A DNA stretch of 64,000 bases from Loripinus fragilis (lineage: Eukaryota > Mollusca > Bivalvia > Lucinida > Lucinidae): positions 30,400,664 to 30,464,663 of the forward strand of contig OZ026524.1 of NCBI GenBank assembly GCA_964019695.1, in the 5' to 3' direction. The notes under the pieces were generated by a model. That model ran no database searches. It was not told where the DNA came from and worked only from the letters and a program-made list of their open reading frames with translations. The position numbers and the translations under genes are program-made. Of the stretch, positions 32,839 through 42,961 are shown piece after piece. Position 1 is the stretch's first letter; each line of letters starts with the position of its first letter.

Positions 32839-33921
32839 GTACATTAATTTTACTCTGCAATTAAATTTGAAAGCAAAAAAGAGCAAAAAGAATTCCTTCA
32901 AAGCATTGCTATGTACATGTATTTCCCTCTTAATATGAGCCTGGTGGTAAGAAACCTATCTTCGGTGCTTCTGGCCTGTTCCGATACAAACCGATCTGCA
33001 CAGCTACAGAAGATTGATTGGGGCTTGAAATTTTTATTTAGAAATTAGTGATGGCTCTATTAAATAACAAAAACAAAGCAAATGGTAAGATGCATGCATA
33101 TGCAAAAAGTAAATTTTCTCATGACACGGGTATATGTTGTATTTCCATTTTTTTGGCAAAACAAATATATTTACTCGCAAAGCGCAAAAAAAAAACCCAA
33201 AAAAAAACAAAAAAACAACTGGCTCAGATAAATCTGTAAATTTAAACAAAAAAAAGCTATAAACTGCATTTTGATGAAAAATCAAAGATTTGAGGGCAAA
33301 CTCTCTAGATCCAGATGAAAACTCATTGTCAGCTGACTCATCTGCATCTACGTTGTTTGCAAATTCAGCTTTTTTGTGTTTGGCGCTTTACGGGTTCAAT
33401 CTTTCAATTTATAATTAATTTGCTCTTCTTCAAATCTTGAGTTTGAATATCATGAGGAATACCCATGCGAACAAGAAAGACGCAAAACAGCCTGCGATGT
33501 ATTGGCCTGTTTTATCGTTGTGGCTATCTTGGCCCTACACAGTAAATGTTAGTTGTTATTGAAAGGCTGTCAACAGAGCCCATTCGGCTTTTGGTTCGGA
33601 AAGTCGACCGCCGCATTTCTTTTTCATGAATGCATGATTATTGCTATTGTAATTCAACAGTACATGTACTAATCCACAAAAAATTTAGGTAAGCTAAATC
33701 CCAAACCGTTAAATCTTTCAATAACTGAATAAAACATATAATACGATCTCACTGTCTAACTATAGTATGTGTTATGCGAAATGTTATTACTATTATTCAT
33801 TTGTGACCTCTCAGTATTGACCTTTGGTCGAGTCCATGTTCCTGGGTTGAGCAGATAATTTACCGTTAACTGTTTGTAAAAAAATCTTTACATCCTTAAA
33901 AGCTATATTCAATTTATATCT
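32839..33921. other. No gene; MITE-A remnant and A-rich runs
   Basis: 32937-33050 has GTAAGAAACCTATCTTCGG and CAGCTACAGAAGATTGATTG, an eroded family-A MITE end. 33187-33215 is A-rich. 33305-33365 contains a broken hairpin (GATCCAGATGA/TCATCTGCATC). Nothing else recognised. Confidence 0.4.
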
Positions 33922-33992
33922 GTCTCATTGGTTCAGTGGTTAAAACGCTCTCCTGAAACATGCGAAGTCGTGAGTTCGAGCCTCAATTCGGA
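33922..33992 (+). mobile_element. tRNA-like sequence, probably SINE head or tRNA pseudogene
   Basis: TGGTTCAGTGGTTAAAACG fits an A box and GAGTTCGAGCC a B box; a T-arm with stem TGAG/CTCA and a 7-base loop forms. The acceptor and anticodon stems are poor, so a working tRNA gene is not supported. Confidence 0.45.
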
Positions 33993-34788
33993 CTTGTTAT
34001 TTTCTTGCAATTTTATTGCATATATTGATGTTTATTTTAATGTAGGAAAGTACAATTATTTTTTCGTGCGTTGGGTACGAATCCCTCGTTGTATCCAGCA
34101 TCTTTCACCTGAAAATATAAAAGTTAAAGCTGCATAGTCTGTAACTTTTGATCTTTTAATTTTAGAACTAATGTTTCTATTTTTCAAGAACACAGTAAAA
34201 AAAACTAAAATTCAGGTATACATTTTACCAATTTCGTAAATCTTAACAAATTATCAGTATCGAAACAACAGCATTTATATTAAAATTACCTGTCTATAAT
34301 TATTGGAGGGACGCAAATAATTATCGACACGAGTAAAACACACCTGTTTTATAGGATAATTCACTTTTCCGTGCAGTTTTCCGCTCTAGTGAACAGATTT
34401 ATTGTGAAAACATAACTTAATTCAGCTTTTACAAATGATTTAAAAAGAAAATAAATTTTTTCGAAAAATATTCATAGTTACAGAGTATGCAGTTTTAAGC
34501 ATATGTAGTACGTAGAATAAATTAATTTTATGTAAAGTGAAATCAACAGATAGTAATATGCACGGTCAACGTTGAATGTTTGCCAATTTGAATGAACCAC
34601 TCTTTCTTAAAAAAGTGGTTTAGCATGCCAGTGGTTAGGGAATGACATATGCAAGCAAAATGTGATCAAAATATACTATGTGGTCAAGAGCTATGAACAT
34701 TTTCACGAACTGCTAACGGACGGACGAGCGGACGAACTCAAAAAGTGATTATAATGCAGTCCTTAGGGTCGTGCAATTCCACTATTCT
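33993..34788. other. No recognisable feature
   Basis: AT-rich. 34680-34760 has GGACGGACGAGCGGACG, the kind of CGGACGGAC motif found in several dispersed invertebrate repeats. Confidence 0.35.
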
Positions 34789-35395
34789 TTAATAACCTTT
34801 AGAAAAGGGTATCTTTAGTCCAGTAGTACTATCTTGCCAGCATTTCGGGACAGTGTGGCTGATATGAACGTGCGTTTCATCTGTATAAACGACTGTGTAA
34901 CCCGCCTCTCCCAACTCTCTGACCATGCGAAGGTATCTGATCCTGCTGAGGACTACATCTTGACTCTCCATTAGCACTTTTTGATTCACCCCACAGCGTT
35001 TGTAAGCAGACTTCGTATGAAGGAGATCTTTGCGAAGACGACCCTTGCTGCCAGTGTAACCAATACTCTGTTTGAGCTCTGTTCTTGACAGAACCTTCTT
35101 CAAGGAGTACATGCTGGCGATGGTCCTCCGTACAACACCCTGGCCAAAGTCATCCAGTGAAACTTTTAGATGACGGTGGTTGCTTTGGTTGCTGCTGCTC
35201 GTCCTGTGTCTTCTTCTTCTCTTCCAAAATGTTCTGAGCGGTAGATCTGCTAACGCCAGTGAGTACTGCAGTCCTGTCCCATACACGATTCAGTGACAGT
35301 TTCATTCCAGACCTCTTTTCCTCCATGCAGAACGTACACGTTTTCAATAATAGCTCCTGCATGGTCGCTGTATCGCCCTACAAGCCTCGCCATTT
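34789..35395 (-). pseudogene. IS630/Tc1-like DDE transposase, N-terminal fragment
   Basis: Role if intact: cut-and-paste transposition in the nucleus by a DDE-type transposase. In one minus-strand frame (about 35180-35362) a helix-turn-helix-like stretch reads LNRVWDRTAVLTGVSRSTAQ. A frame change near 35165-35190 leads to DDFGQGVVRRTIASMYSLKK, then RRCG-type linker sequence, RIRYLRMVREL and the first catalytic block YTVVYTDETHVHISHTVPKC, where the D of TDET is the expected first catalytic aspartate. The frame ends soon after KIPFSKGY, so the second and third catalytic acidic residues are missing. At about 200 residues it is roughly half a family-length protein. No TIRs were found nearby. It is judged a truncated, frameshifted relic; an exon with the remainder spliced downstream is less likely because no donor is evident. 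Confidence 0.72.
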
Positions 35396-35519
35396 TACTG
35401 AGTGAAGTCGCTTTACATGTGCATAATACATCAAAACATGCTTTTTTCTGCAAATATGTTAATCGCAAAAAATTCCTGCTTCTTTGCGAAAGCAAAAAAA
35501 AAATAAAATAAAAAAAAAG

Positions 35520-35600
35520 TTTTACTGGGGCTCGAACCCTCAGCTTTGGACTCAAACCCTCATTCTTTGAGTACAACCGTTATACTTACTGCGCCATCGA
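35520..35600 (-). mobile_element. tRNA-like SINE head
   Basis: On the minus strand: GATGGCGCAGTAAGTATAAC (A box) and GGGTTCGAGCCCCAG (B box), with an extra AT-rich insert between. The B arm is perfect, but the spacing exceeds that of a normal tRNA. Likely the head of another SINE or a tRNA pseudogene. Confidence 0.5.
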
Positions 35601-36059
35601 ATCGCTTGTACAAGTTCATTTGTAAACAAGAATAATTGCATGACATAACGTTGTAACACCCCTATTCTATGGAGCAGTTCATTATTGTTAGTGCAGTCAC
35701 GCCCTGATGCTTTTAAGGCTATTATAGTCTTGACAGAGCAACAGTAATAGATGCAATGTAAATGTGACTGAGTCACTCAATCATAAAAGCAATACCAATT
35801 ATATGATGTTGATCAGACTGCTCATTCATTTTAAAGAATTATAGTTGTTGTTTGCGTAGCTATTAACATTTTGTATTTTAAATCATTTCTAAGAACACAT
35901 GATAAAACATGTAAATTAAGATGTTTTTCAATTCCATTTTAAATGCCAATGAGCATGCAAGTCCATTTTGCTTTGCCTATGCTGTTGCTACAATGTATAC
36001 ATAAACGCGAATTATAACTGATAATAATCAATGTTAATTGAACACATTGTATACATTGT
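35601..36059. other. No recognisable feature
   Basis: AT-rich, no domain or repeat structure recognised by eye. Confidence 0.3.
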
Positions 36060-37250
36060 CTCAACTTCTTAGCTTAAGTCCAGGCCAAGTGCTCTTAATT
36101 AGTGACCACATTGGAAGGCGAATATCTGCCCTACCCTGCTGTTATCATTAACTGCCACCAATTACCTCAGCAGCCTCAATATGAGGCTGGTTAGTGGGTT
36201 TGTTTGTAAGACTGACGTTACCTTTTATATATAATCAGCAACAAATTTTCTACATCGTTGACCCTGTGTATTAAATTATTATTTTATTTCACTTTGACAG
36301 AGATGAAAGAAGACATTGTACATTCCAATGCAATGTAAATCAGGCCAGATAGAAAATATGTACGCCAGTAGAAGTAATGTGCTAATAAGCATATTTAAAC
36401 GTTAATTTTGCTACCTCTATCGCCAGTTACAAGTTATATGTAGCTTTTATATGTAAGAATGGACATTCATTATTTGAATAGAGATCTTTATCACATATTT
36501 AAGGTTGGGGAACATGGTTTATTCTATAATGTAATCTATAAAGTCATAATATGCAATTTCAGACAAAATGTAACATAAGTAACTCTGACCAGCAGAAATA
36601 CACTCCACAGATGTTTCAAGTTGGTGTTTAAGTCTAGCTCAAATAATTTCATTAATACTATTGGGAAATATCCCATTAGTCTTGTATTTTGTGTTGCTAA
36701 TTTCAAAGTCAGTAGGGTAACATTCATTACAGGCCATTTACAGACAACTGACCGAAGCAATCTTAGTAACTCATGGGTTTCTAAGGCCACAATACATGTC
36801 CCTGACTGAAAATAGTAGCCAAGTGTTACTTCCTGCGGTTAGGGAACATGGTCCATTCTCATATGCAATCTATAGTCATTATCTGCAATTTCGTATAAAA
36901 TGTAACATACGTCACGCTGTTGAGCGAAAATATATCTCACAAATGTCTGCAATTGAAGTTTATGACTAGATCGAACGTTTAAAGTTCAAATAGTTTCATT
37001 GATACTTTTGTAACATATTTTATTAGTCTTGTATTTTTATACTACCATTTTCTATGTTAGTAGGGTAACGTTGGTTACAGGCCATTTACAGAAAATTGAC
37101 CACAGAAAACTTAGTAAAACATGGGTTTCCAAGGCCCCAAGACATGCCCCTGACTGAAAATAGTGGCCAAGTTTTTCTTCCTGGGGGGTTCAACAGAACT
37201 CGGAATTTGAGATTTGGCCCCTACACTAATATTTCAAATGCTTATGAATG
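36060..37250 (-). mobile_element. Dispersed repeat F, inverted arm
   Basis: The reverse complement of this stretch matches 20640-21720. Two tandem units of about 340 bp contain GTTACCCTACTGACTTTGAA, GAACATGGTTTATTC complements and AGGAAGAAAAACTTGGCCAC, ending in GTAGGGGCCAAATCTC. Its inner end near 36200 carries GGTTTGTTTGTAAGACTGAC, the inverse of 24510-24537. Confidence 0.75.
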
Positions 37251-37366
37251 CTTTTTTGAAACCCGACCATTAATGTCAGTATTAACAACTATTTCGACCC
37301 CTCGGTTGATCTCATCAGGCGGCGGCATCAAACTAGCAACTGGTGTTGTTTTTAAGTTGTTTTGGA

Positions 37367-37399
37367 TTTTTTTTTTTTTTTTTTTTTTTTGGGGGGGGG
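37367..37399. repeat. T24-G9 homopolymer junction
   Basis: Twenty-four T followed directly by nine G. Length is likely unstable and may be affected by sequencing error. Confidence 0.8.
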
Positions 37400-37532
37400 T
37401 CAGTTTTATACATACAAGTAAGTATTTCATTCATATGAACCTGGGCAGTCAGCAGCCAGATAAGAGATCGTAATTAAAAAGTTATTTCTATTTCTCAACT
37501 GAAACATATTTTGTGGGTACTAATTTTTCTTA

Positions 37533-37555
37533 GAACTGTCTCAACGAGACGGTTC
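37533..37555. repeat. Hairpin GAACTGTCTCAACGAGACGG
   Basis: Third member of the hairpin family at 7507 and 25342, with the same TTTTGAGCACCCAAAA flank. A broken half (ACTCAAAAGAACCATCTCAA) follows at 37610. Confidence 0.7.
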
Positions 37556-37668
37556 TTTTGAGCACCCAAAACATAGGTTTAAATCTCTACCAGAACATAT
37601 GTTGTGGATACTCAAAAGAACCATCTCAATCAGCACCAAAACTAACGTTAAAGCAGATAAAAAAAAAC

Positions 37669-37743
37669 ATTCATAATATTACGCTGGATTTTTTTTCTTA
37701 TGTAGACTAGATAAAAAAAAATCCCAGCGTAATATTGTGAATT
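37669..37743. repeat. Long perfect-arm hairpin
   Basis: ATTCATAATATTACGCTGGA pairs with TCCCAGCGTAATATTGTGAA and the arms continue through T/A runs, giving about 30-bp arms around a 12-base loop. Probably a MITE core. Confidence 0.75.
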
Positions 37744-38674
37744 ATAGACCTATGATTCTTTACTGAATGAAGACTCAAATCCGGCTGCGCATCTACAACA
37801 TTAATATGGGTAAACGTACATGAAATATTGTAAAATTGAAATGCCAAGTAACAAAGTGGAAAACAGCATTATATATTTTTTCTGTTTGTTTCTATTGATT
37901 ATAAAAAGATCACTCTGTTTAAAGAACACTGATGCAGGCTCATGCCAAACGATAATTCTTTAACACTAACTTTGGTGTCAGTTTCTTAATCTTGTTTTTA
38001 TAATGACCGCCTTTTGCAGCCTGGGACAGGTGAAATAATGACATATGCACACGTCAATCAAGCTTTGTTCATGGTATAAAAAGGCGAGAGGAAACTGACC
38101 CAACCAAAAAAATGTATTTGGTCAAATAAAAGTGGTCCGGCTTAAACCTTTTTTGGCCAAAAATGTTCCGTATCCTCGACAACAGCCTTTCTCTGTACCT
38201 ACTTCTTTCTTTCACAATTTTGCAATCAGTATCATAGAATGTGAGCATAACAGGAACCACATGATTACTTCTTGTGTCTTTTTCTTGAGTTTTTGGGACT
38301 TTTCTGTTTCGATCTCGATTTCAGCAGCTCGCTAAATTGTGTCCCTTAGTTGACTGTAGAATTACCTATCATTTGTGGTAGTTATATTGTACTTTCAAAG
38401 ATAGATGAGAAACGTTGTAAACAAACACTGGCGAGTTTACCTTGATTTTTGGCGTGCAGGTAGTCTCATTTTAACAGTTATATTGAACCTACCACAGATT
38501 ACCGCCTATGCGCGTGACAGTGAATAATCATGCTTTACCTATTTATAAGAAAAATAGAATTGCCTCATTACTATGCATCTTTGAAACTACAATAGTGTAG
38601 TCAATTTCAAAGGGGAGCCATCTAAAAACAAACTGAGTCAATATTTTACAAGTATAGGCTTTAACTAATGCATT
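37744..38674. other. No recognisable feature
   Basis: Short frames on both strands near 38069-38335 have no recognisable domain. No TIR or tRNA-like head seen. Confidence 0.3.
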
Positions 38675-38964
38675 GATGATTTTTTTTATTGATTTTTTAA
38701 AAATCATTATTCATTATTCTTTAAAATCTGATTATTCACTATTCATTAATTTTTTCTTCTATTCATTAAAAAAAATAGGGTTATTCATTATTTTTAGGCA
38801 ATCATTATTCACTATATATTATTTTGTAGGCTCATTATTCACTATTCATTATAAAAAAAGGCCATTATTCACTAATCATTATACCCCATCTAGACCCTCT
38901 TATAAGGAGGCAGCAGAGACACTCGTCAAAATGCCACATTATTGGAAGTCACATGTCGTGGCTC
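38675..38964 (-). mobile_element. Inverted counterpart of 19602-19910
   Basis: Irregular ATTATTCATTATTCATTAAA repeats (38696-38882) are followed by ATCTAGACCCTCTTATAA and the terminal AGTCACATGTCGTGGCT. This is the reverse-complement order of the block at 19602. Confidence 0.65.
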
Positions 38965-39124
38965 ATCACTCAGCTTGCGTTCATCTTGATAAGACTTCGT
39001 CACGAGCAAACCTGACGTTGCTGTATACAAAAAAGCACATGCGCATACCAGTTGATGTTCACTCTCTTTAAAGTATAACAGTTTAACATGCTTCAGGTCA
39101 ATTTTCAATATTCTATCTAATCTC

Positions 39125-39209
39125 TGTAGCCCAGCAAGCTGGTTAAATTATTATCTGGGAAAACCCAAAGATAGGTTTTCTTGCGTGCGTTGAGGCCCAT
39201 TATTGCCAT
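39125..39209 (+). mobile_element. MITE family A, right-end fragment
   Basis: TCTGTAGCCCAGCAAGCTGG and AGATAGGTTTTCTTGCGTGC..GAGGCCCA resemble the right half of family A; the left half is not visible. Confidence 0.45.
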
Positions 39210-39380
39210 CCTTTTTTAATTAACTAAGTTTGCAACCTGTATGGTAGCACCGGCTAAGTGGTGTAGCATGAGATAGCCCTTTATGAGAAAATTACCTATG
39301 TGTACTGTCTCATGGTGCCACAACACTAAAATGACACACCCAGCTCATCGCACTCTCCGCTTGCGGAGATGACGTCGAGG

Positions 39381-39420
39381 TGCGTGCGTGCGTGCGTGCG
39401 TGTGTGTGTGTGTGTGTGTG
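39381..39420. repeat. (GCGT)n(GT)n microsatellite
   Basis: TGCG tetranucleotides pass into a pure TG run ending at 39420. Confidence 0.9.
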
Positions 39421-39534
39421 CCATTTAAAAGATCACTTTCTTTTGAAACAGCTTTCAAATAGTTACTGTATTTACAACCCACTTTAGATAAGTGCTGAAA
39501 GATGGCAAGCTTTTTTTTAAAAAGCTTATACCTG

Positions 39535-39606
39535 TTATTATTATTATATTATGATTATTATTGTTATTATTAGTATTATCATTATTATTATCATTATTAT
39601 TTTTAT

Positions 39607-39646
<40 letters not shown>

Positions 39647-39725
39647 TGTTGTTGTAGTAGCAGCAGTAGTAGCAGTAGCAGTAGCAGTAGTAGTAGTAGT
39701 AGTAGTACAAATGTAGTAGAGTAGT

Positions 39726-39788
<63 letters not shown>

Positions 39789-39790
39789 CT
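39535..39790. repeat. (ATT)n then (TAG)n trinucleotide region
   Basis: ATT/ATC triplets give way to TAG triplets with CAG interruptions. Polyleucine and polythreonine frames across it are repeat artefacts. Confidence 0.9.
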
Positions 39791-39933
39791 TCGTTGTCGC
39801 ATTTCAGTCAGTAAATTTATCCTGTGTATACACTCGGGATGATGGTCCATTGTGTGTCATTGTATAATTCGAGGGAACACATGTTATAATTTTCAAATAA
39901 AATTGTATTTCTCTGAAGATCGATTTTGTCTTA

Positions 39934-40000
39934 GCAAACGGTGTAGACCCTTATGAAATGTCGCATTATGTGGCATTTCATTTGGGTCTTCACCGTTTGC
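39934..40000. repeat. Palindromic core of MITE family C
   Basis: GCAAACGGTGTAGACCC pairs with GGGTCTTCACCGTTTGC around GAAATGTCGCATTATG/CATTTC. The intact member at 43605-43849 has the same core and the same flank (CTGA[AC]GATCGATTTTGT). Confidence 0.75.
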
Positions 40001-40096
40001 CAAAAGCACGGATTTAGGAGTCACTTACAAAGGGCTATTCTATTGTGAGATTTTATCAAAAACCGCTGTATGGTTTAATAATTCAATGTAATACTA

Positions 40097-40198
40097 ACAT
40101 TTATCCTAGCTTAGTACTGGTTCAACCCAGGAAGAACCGTCCCTATATAACTGAAAGATTGGTGATGGGACGTAAAGAATCAAATCAAACAAACAAAC
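40097..40198 (+). mobile_element. SINE-1, 5'-truncated, with TSD
   Basis: It starts in the SINE-1 body (TTATCCTAGCTTAGTACTGG) and runs to the tail GGGACGTAAAGAATCAAATC plus (CAAA)n. Flanks AATGTAATACTA (left) and AATGTTATACTA (right) differ at one base, which fits a TSD and target-primed insertion of an incomplete copy. Confidence 0.85.
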
Positions 40199-40441
40199 AA
40201 TGTTATACTACTTTTCATTTTACCCCAGTTTGTTTACACATGTTTGGTCGTTGATATTAACCCTTGTTATACATATACTGAATAAATTGTCATGTTACAT
40301 CCACTTTTGGTTCCCAATATAAATTGAGGGATGATTCTTTTTTCTTTGTTTTGTTAATGCAACTTGTTGCATGCGAACTACAATGCACACATCACCCTGC
40401 ACATCCATGCAGTTTGCTTTACACATCATTTTTTTTCGCAG

Positions 40442-40635
40442 GCTATATTAGATACTTGCAAATCCCATATCACCAAGGTTTTAGATAGTCATTCTAGCTA
40501 TGTAAGTGTATGTGGACCTCAGCTAGTGAACATCCCAAAATACAGTTACTCATGCTCTACCTTGCTCTACATTGAATGGCAAAATTCCTGGACCCCCACA
40601 CCGGCAGAAAACAAGAAGCCTGTAAGATACATGCA
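40442..40635 (+). CDS. Candidate internal exon, unknown product
   Basis: Not recognised. Seen: a pyrimidine run ending TTTTTTTTCGCAG (AG at 40440-40441), a typical 3' splice acceptor. An open frame in phase 0 follows: AILDTCKSHITKVLDSHSSY, then VSVCGPQLVNIPKYSYSCST and LLYIEWQNSWTPTPAENKKP. Two donors follow in the same stretch: CCT/GTAAGA (exon end 40621, exactly 60 codons, symmetric phase 0-0) and ATGCA/GTAAGT (exon end 40635). Three cysteines and a Trp-rich end suggest a folded extracellular segment, but no family is assigned. No partner exon was found, so this could be an orphan exon, an exon of a gene extending outside the window, or a chance frame. It lies between a truncated SINE and two MITEs, which would be intronic if the call is right. 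Confidence 0.33.
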
Positions 40636-40868
40636 GTAAGTAGGTGGAGCTTAGTTACTTTGTAGCTGTTAATAGATAAGATTTAGACCACATGATAAAA
40701 CATTAAGCCGCAGATCACTGAGTTGATAAGAGATGTCAATCATTTTCCAGTAATACAACAACCAATTAAATTAAATCATATCAGCTCCCGTATATGTTTA
40801 TACTTTGGTGATTTAAAGATTTATGAGGATAGGTGGATATTTTTGTCTTTTGTAGCCCTCTCTTGCCA

Positions 40869-41116
40869 TTAACCCTTAAAGCGTCAATCACAACAAAATT
40901 CGTCTGCTTTTGTCGTCTGCTGAAATGTGTTAGAAGCCTTTCTTACAAACAGTGTAGACTCAGATCAGACTGCTCCTATAGCAGCAGTCTGATCTTGGTC
41001 CACACTGTTTGTCTCTATACTTAACTTTGTTAGATTATGTTAGTAAAATTTGCAGCAGACGACAAATGCAGACTTAATTTTCAGATGATTTTTTTTGCTG
41101 GCGTTTTAAGGGTTAA
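40869..41116. mobile_element. Hairpin MITE, intact 248-bp copy
   Basis: Ends TTAACCCTTAAAGCG and GCGTTTTAAGGGTTAA are inverted repeats. Inside are AATCACAACAAAATTCGTC, GTCGTCTGCTGAAAT, a palindrome (about 40950-41010) centred on GATCAGACTGCTCCTATAGC, then GCAGCAGACGAC. It has the same length as the copy at 53422-53669. No coding capacity. Confidence 0.9.
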
Positions 41117-41125
41117 GATTTAAAA

Positions 41126-41368
41126 TTTGAGCCGCGACATGTGATTTCCAACAATGTGGCATTTTCGCAAGTGTAGACTCAGACGAGTCTGTGCAGCCTC
41201 TTTTTAAGCTTAGAAACTCAAAATGGTGTTCTGCCAGTAGCTTAACACTCATAGAATATTCAAGCGACTAGCAAAGGCTCTGATCAGACTGCGCGTATGC
41301 GCAGGCTGACCTGAGCCTTTGTTGGTCGCACATGGCACATTGTGGGAAATCTCATGTCGCGGCTCAAA
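41126..41368. mobile_element. MITE family B, intact 243-bp copy
   Basis: The left end TTTGAGCCGCGACATGTGAT and the complement of the right end TTTGAGCCGCGACATGAGAT match, continuing through TTCC(A/C)ACAATGTG. The interior includes GATCAGACTGCGCGTATGCG, a motif shared with family A. It lies only 9 bp from the previous MITE. Confidence 0.9.
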
Positions 41369-41536
41369 CCAATATCTTGTAATTGTTTTACCTTTGGCAG
41401 ATGGATTGGTAATGAGAAGAATTCTTGTAAATTTTCAGGCAAGCAATTAAAGGGGTGTAAATTAGATTGTACATAAACATATAGAAATGAATAGGATATA
41501 TCATTTTATGTACTCCCAGTAGATACACAATATTAA

Positions 41537-41990
41537 AGCAACGTCGTATCAACGTCGATGCTCGAAGCCAATAATTTATATTAATCTATCATGAGTGTGA
41601 GGGTAGGATAGAAAAATCCGTCCCGAGGATCGCCGTTTGGCATCACGAGGCATGCCGAGTGATGGCAAACGATGATCCAGAGGGACTGATTTTTCTATCC
41701 TACCCTCACACGAATAATGGATTGTTTTTCTTGCTCACCACTGATTATTTATTTATTTATTTTAAAATAAGCTTTCAAAGTCCCTGGATACGCTAAGATG
41801 CAATTTCACATGATGACGTTACTCGACGTCCTGGGTAAGATAGCATGGGTAAGATAAGATTTTCTATCCCAGTGTAAAATCTCAGATATCCTTATCCGGT
41901 GTGCAAGAAATTTTCTTTAGAGGTCGACGCGATGTAATGACGTCACTTCGTCGTAGTTCATGTAGTTACGACGTTGTCCCGACGTAATGT
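41537..41990. mobile_element. Probable CG-rich foldback element
   Basis: A near-perfect hairpin occupies 41595-41711: GTGTGAGGGTAGGATAGAAA on the left and its complement on the right, with inner TGGCATCAC/GTGATGGC. CAACGTCGTA (41537) and TACGACGTTG (near 41970) are a possible outer TIR. No coding frame. Confidence 0.55.
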
Positions 41991-42586
41991 GTTCCGCTAG
42001 GTAAGTACCTTTGTCCACATTGATCTTGACAGCATGTACCAGACTTCTGCTATGCTATTAAAGTGATCGAGAAAAAAGTTAAATCAAGAACCAAATCATG
42101 GATTTATAATGTTTTAGTAGATATTGATAGCTTTGTTGAACCGCAAATTTCACATTTCGTAAAGTTCACACCATGTGAAGAATTTGTACCAATATGTCAC
42201 TTTTGGCAAGTGTGAAATTTGCGAATGGTCAATTTCGATTAATTTTGGGGTCTACAATTTGTGCTCAAATTTCAAATTTTTATATTTTTAACGTGTGAAA
42301 AACTGGTACAATTTTTCTCAAATGTTAAGAATTGGTACCGATTGTTCACAAATGTGAACAATCGGTACCAAATCCTCACACGTGAGAAGAATTGTACCAA
42401 ATCCTCCCATCTGTGAAGCATTAGTATCAAATTATCACATGTATATCAAAATTGGTATCAAAACCTCACACGTGTAAAGAACTGGTTCCAAATACTCACA
42501 CATGTGAAAATGTGAAAAATTGGTACCAAATTATCACACATTTGATGAACTGGTTTTTAATCGTCACAGATGTCAGTATCAAAACT

Positions 42587-42874
42587 TTGAAGAATGCCGA
42601 CTTTTATCGAAAAAATATTGTCAACAGCCCTTCATGTCAATGCGGTGGCTTTGAAAACGCCCAACACCTCTTTTTCACATGCCCATTGTATGCAGAAAGT
42701 AGAAGAAACCTGTCAATATGACTGGACAACTATTTAATTAATCAACTCCTATATGGAATGGAAGACTCAACTCTTCAGGAGAATACAACCTTATTCATAG
42801 AGGTACAGCAATTTTTAACCAGTTGTGGCAGGTTTAAACAACGTAGGGAGCCCACTCAGGCCAGCGCCCATTAA
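42587..42874 (+). pseudogene. Non-LTR retrotransposon ORF2 C-terminus (zf-RVT)
   Basis: Role if intact: reverse transcriptase/endonuclease polyprotein of a LINE. The frame starts exactly at the insertion junction and reads LKNADFYRKNIVNSPSCQCG, GFENAQHLFFTCPLYAESRR. The C-x-C-x7-H-x4-C pattern is the zinc-finger-like motif at the C-terminus of many animal LINE reverse transcriptases (Pfam zf-RVT). A TGA at 42719-42721 interrupts it. The same frame continues LLYGMEDSTLQENTTLFIEV, QQFLTSCGRFK to a TAA at 42872-42874. All upstream RT and endonuclease domains are missing (5' truncation). A 3' UTR with (CT)n at 42918-42957 runs to about 43140. An 8-bp flank (T/C)CAAAACT at 42579-42586 and 43141-43148 is a likely TSD. 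Confidence 0.8.
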
Positions 42875-42912
42875 CTAAAGGGTTACTTGCCTGAAACAGG
42901 GTGTCAGTCAAA

Positions 42913-42917
<5 letters not shown>

Positions 42918-42957
<40 letters not shown>
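42918..42957. repeat. (CT)n microsatellite in the LINE 3' UTR
   Basis: Pure CT dinucleotides, about 20 units. Confidence 0.95.
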
Positions 42958-42961
<4 letters not shown>

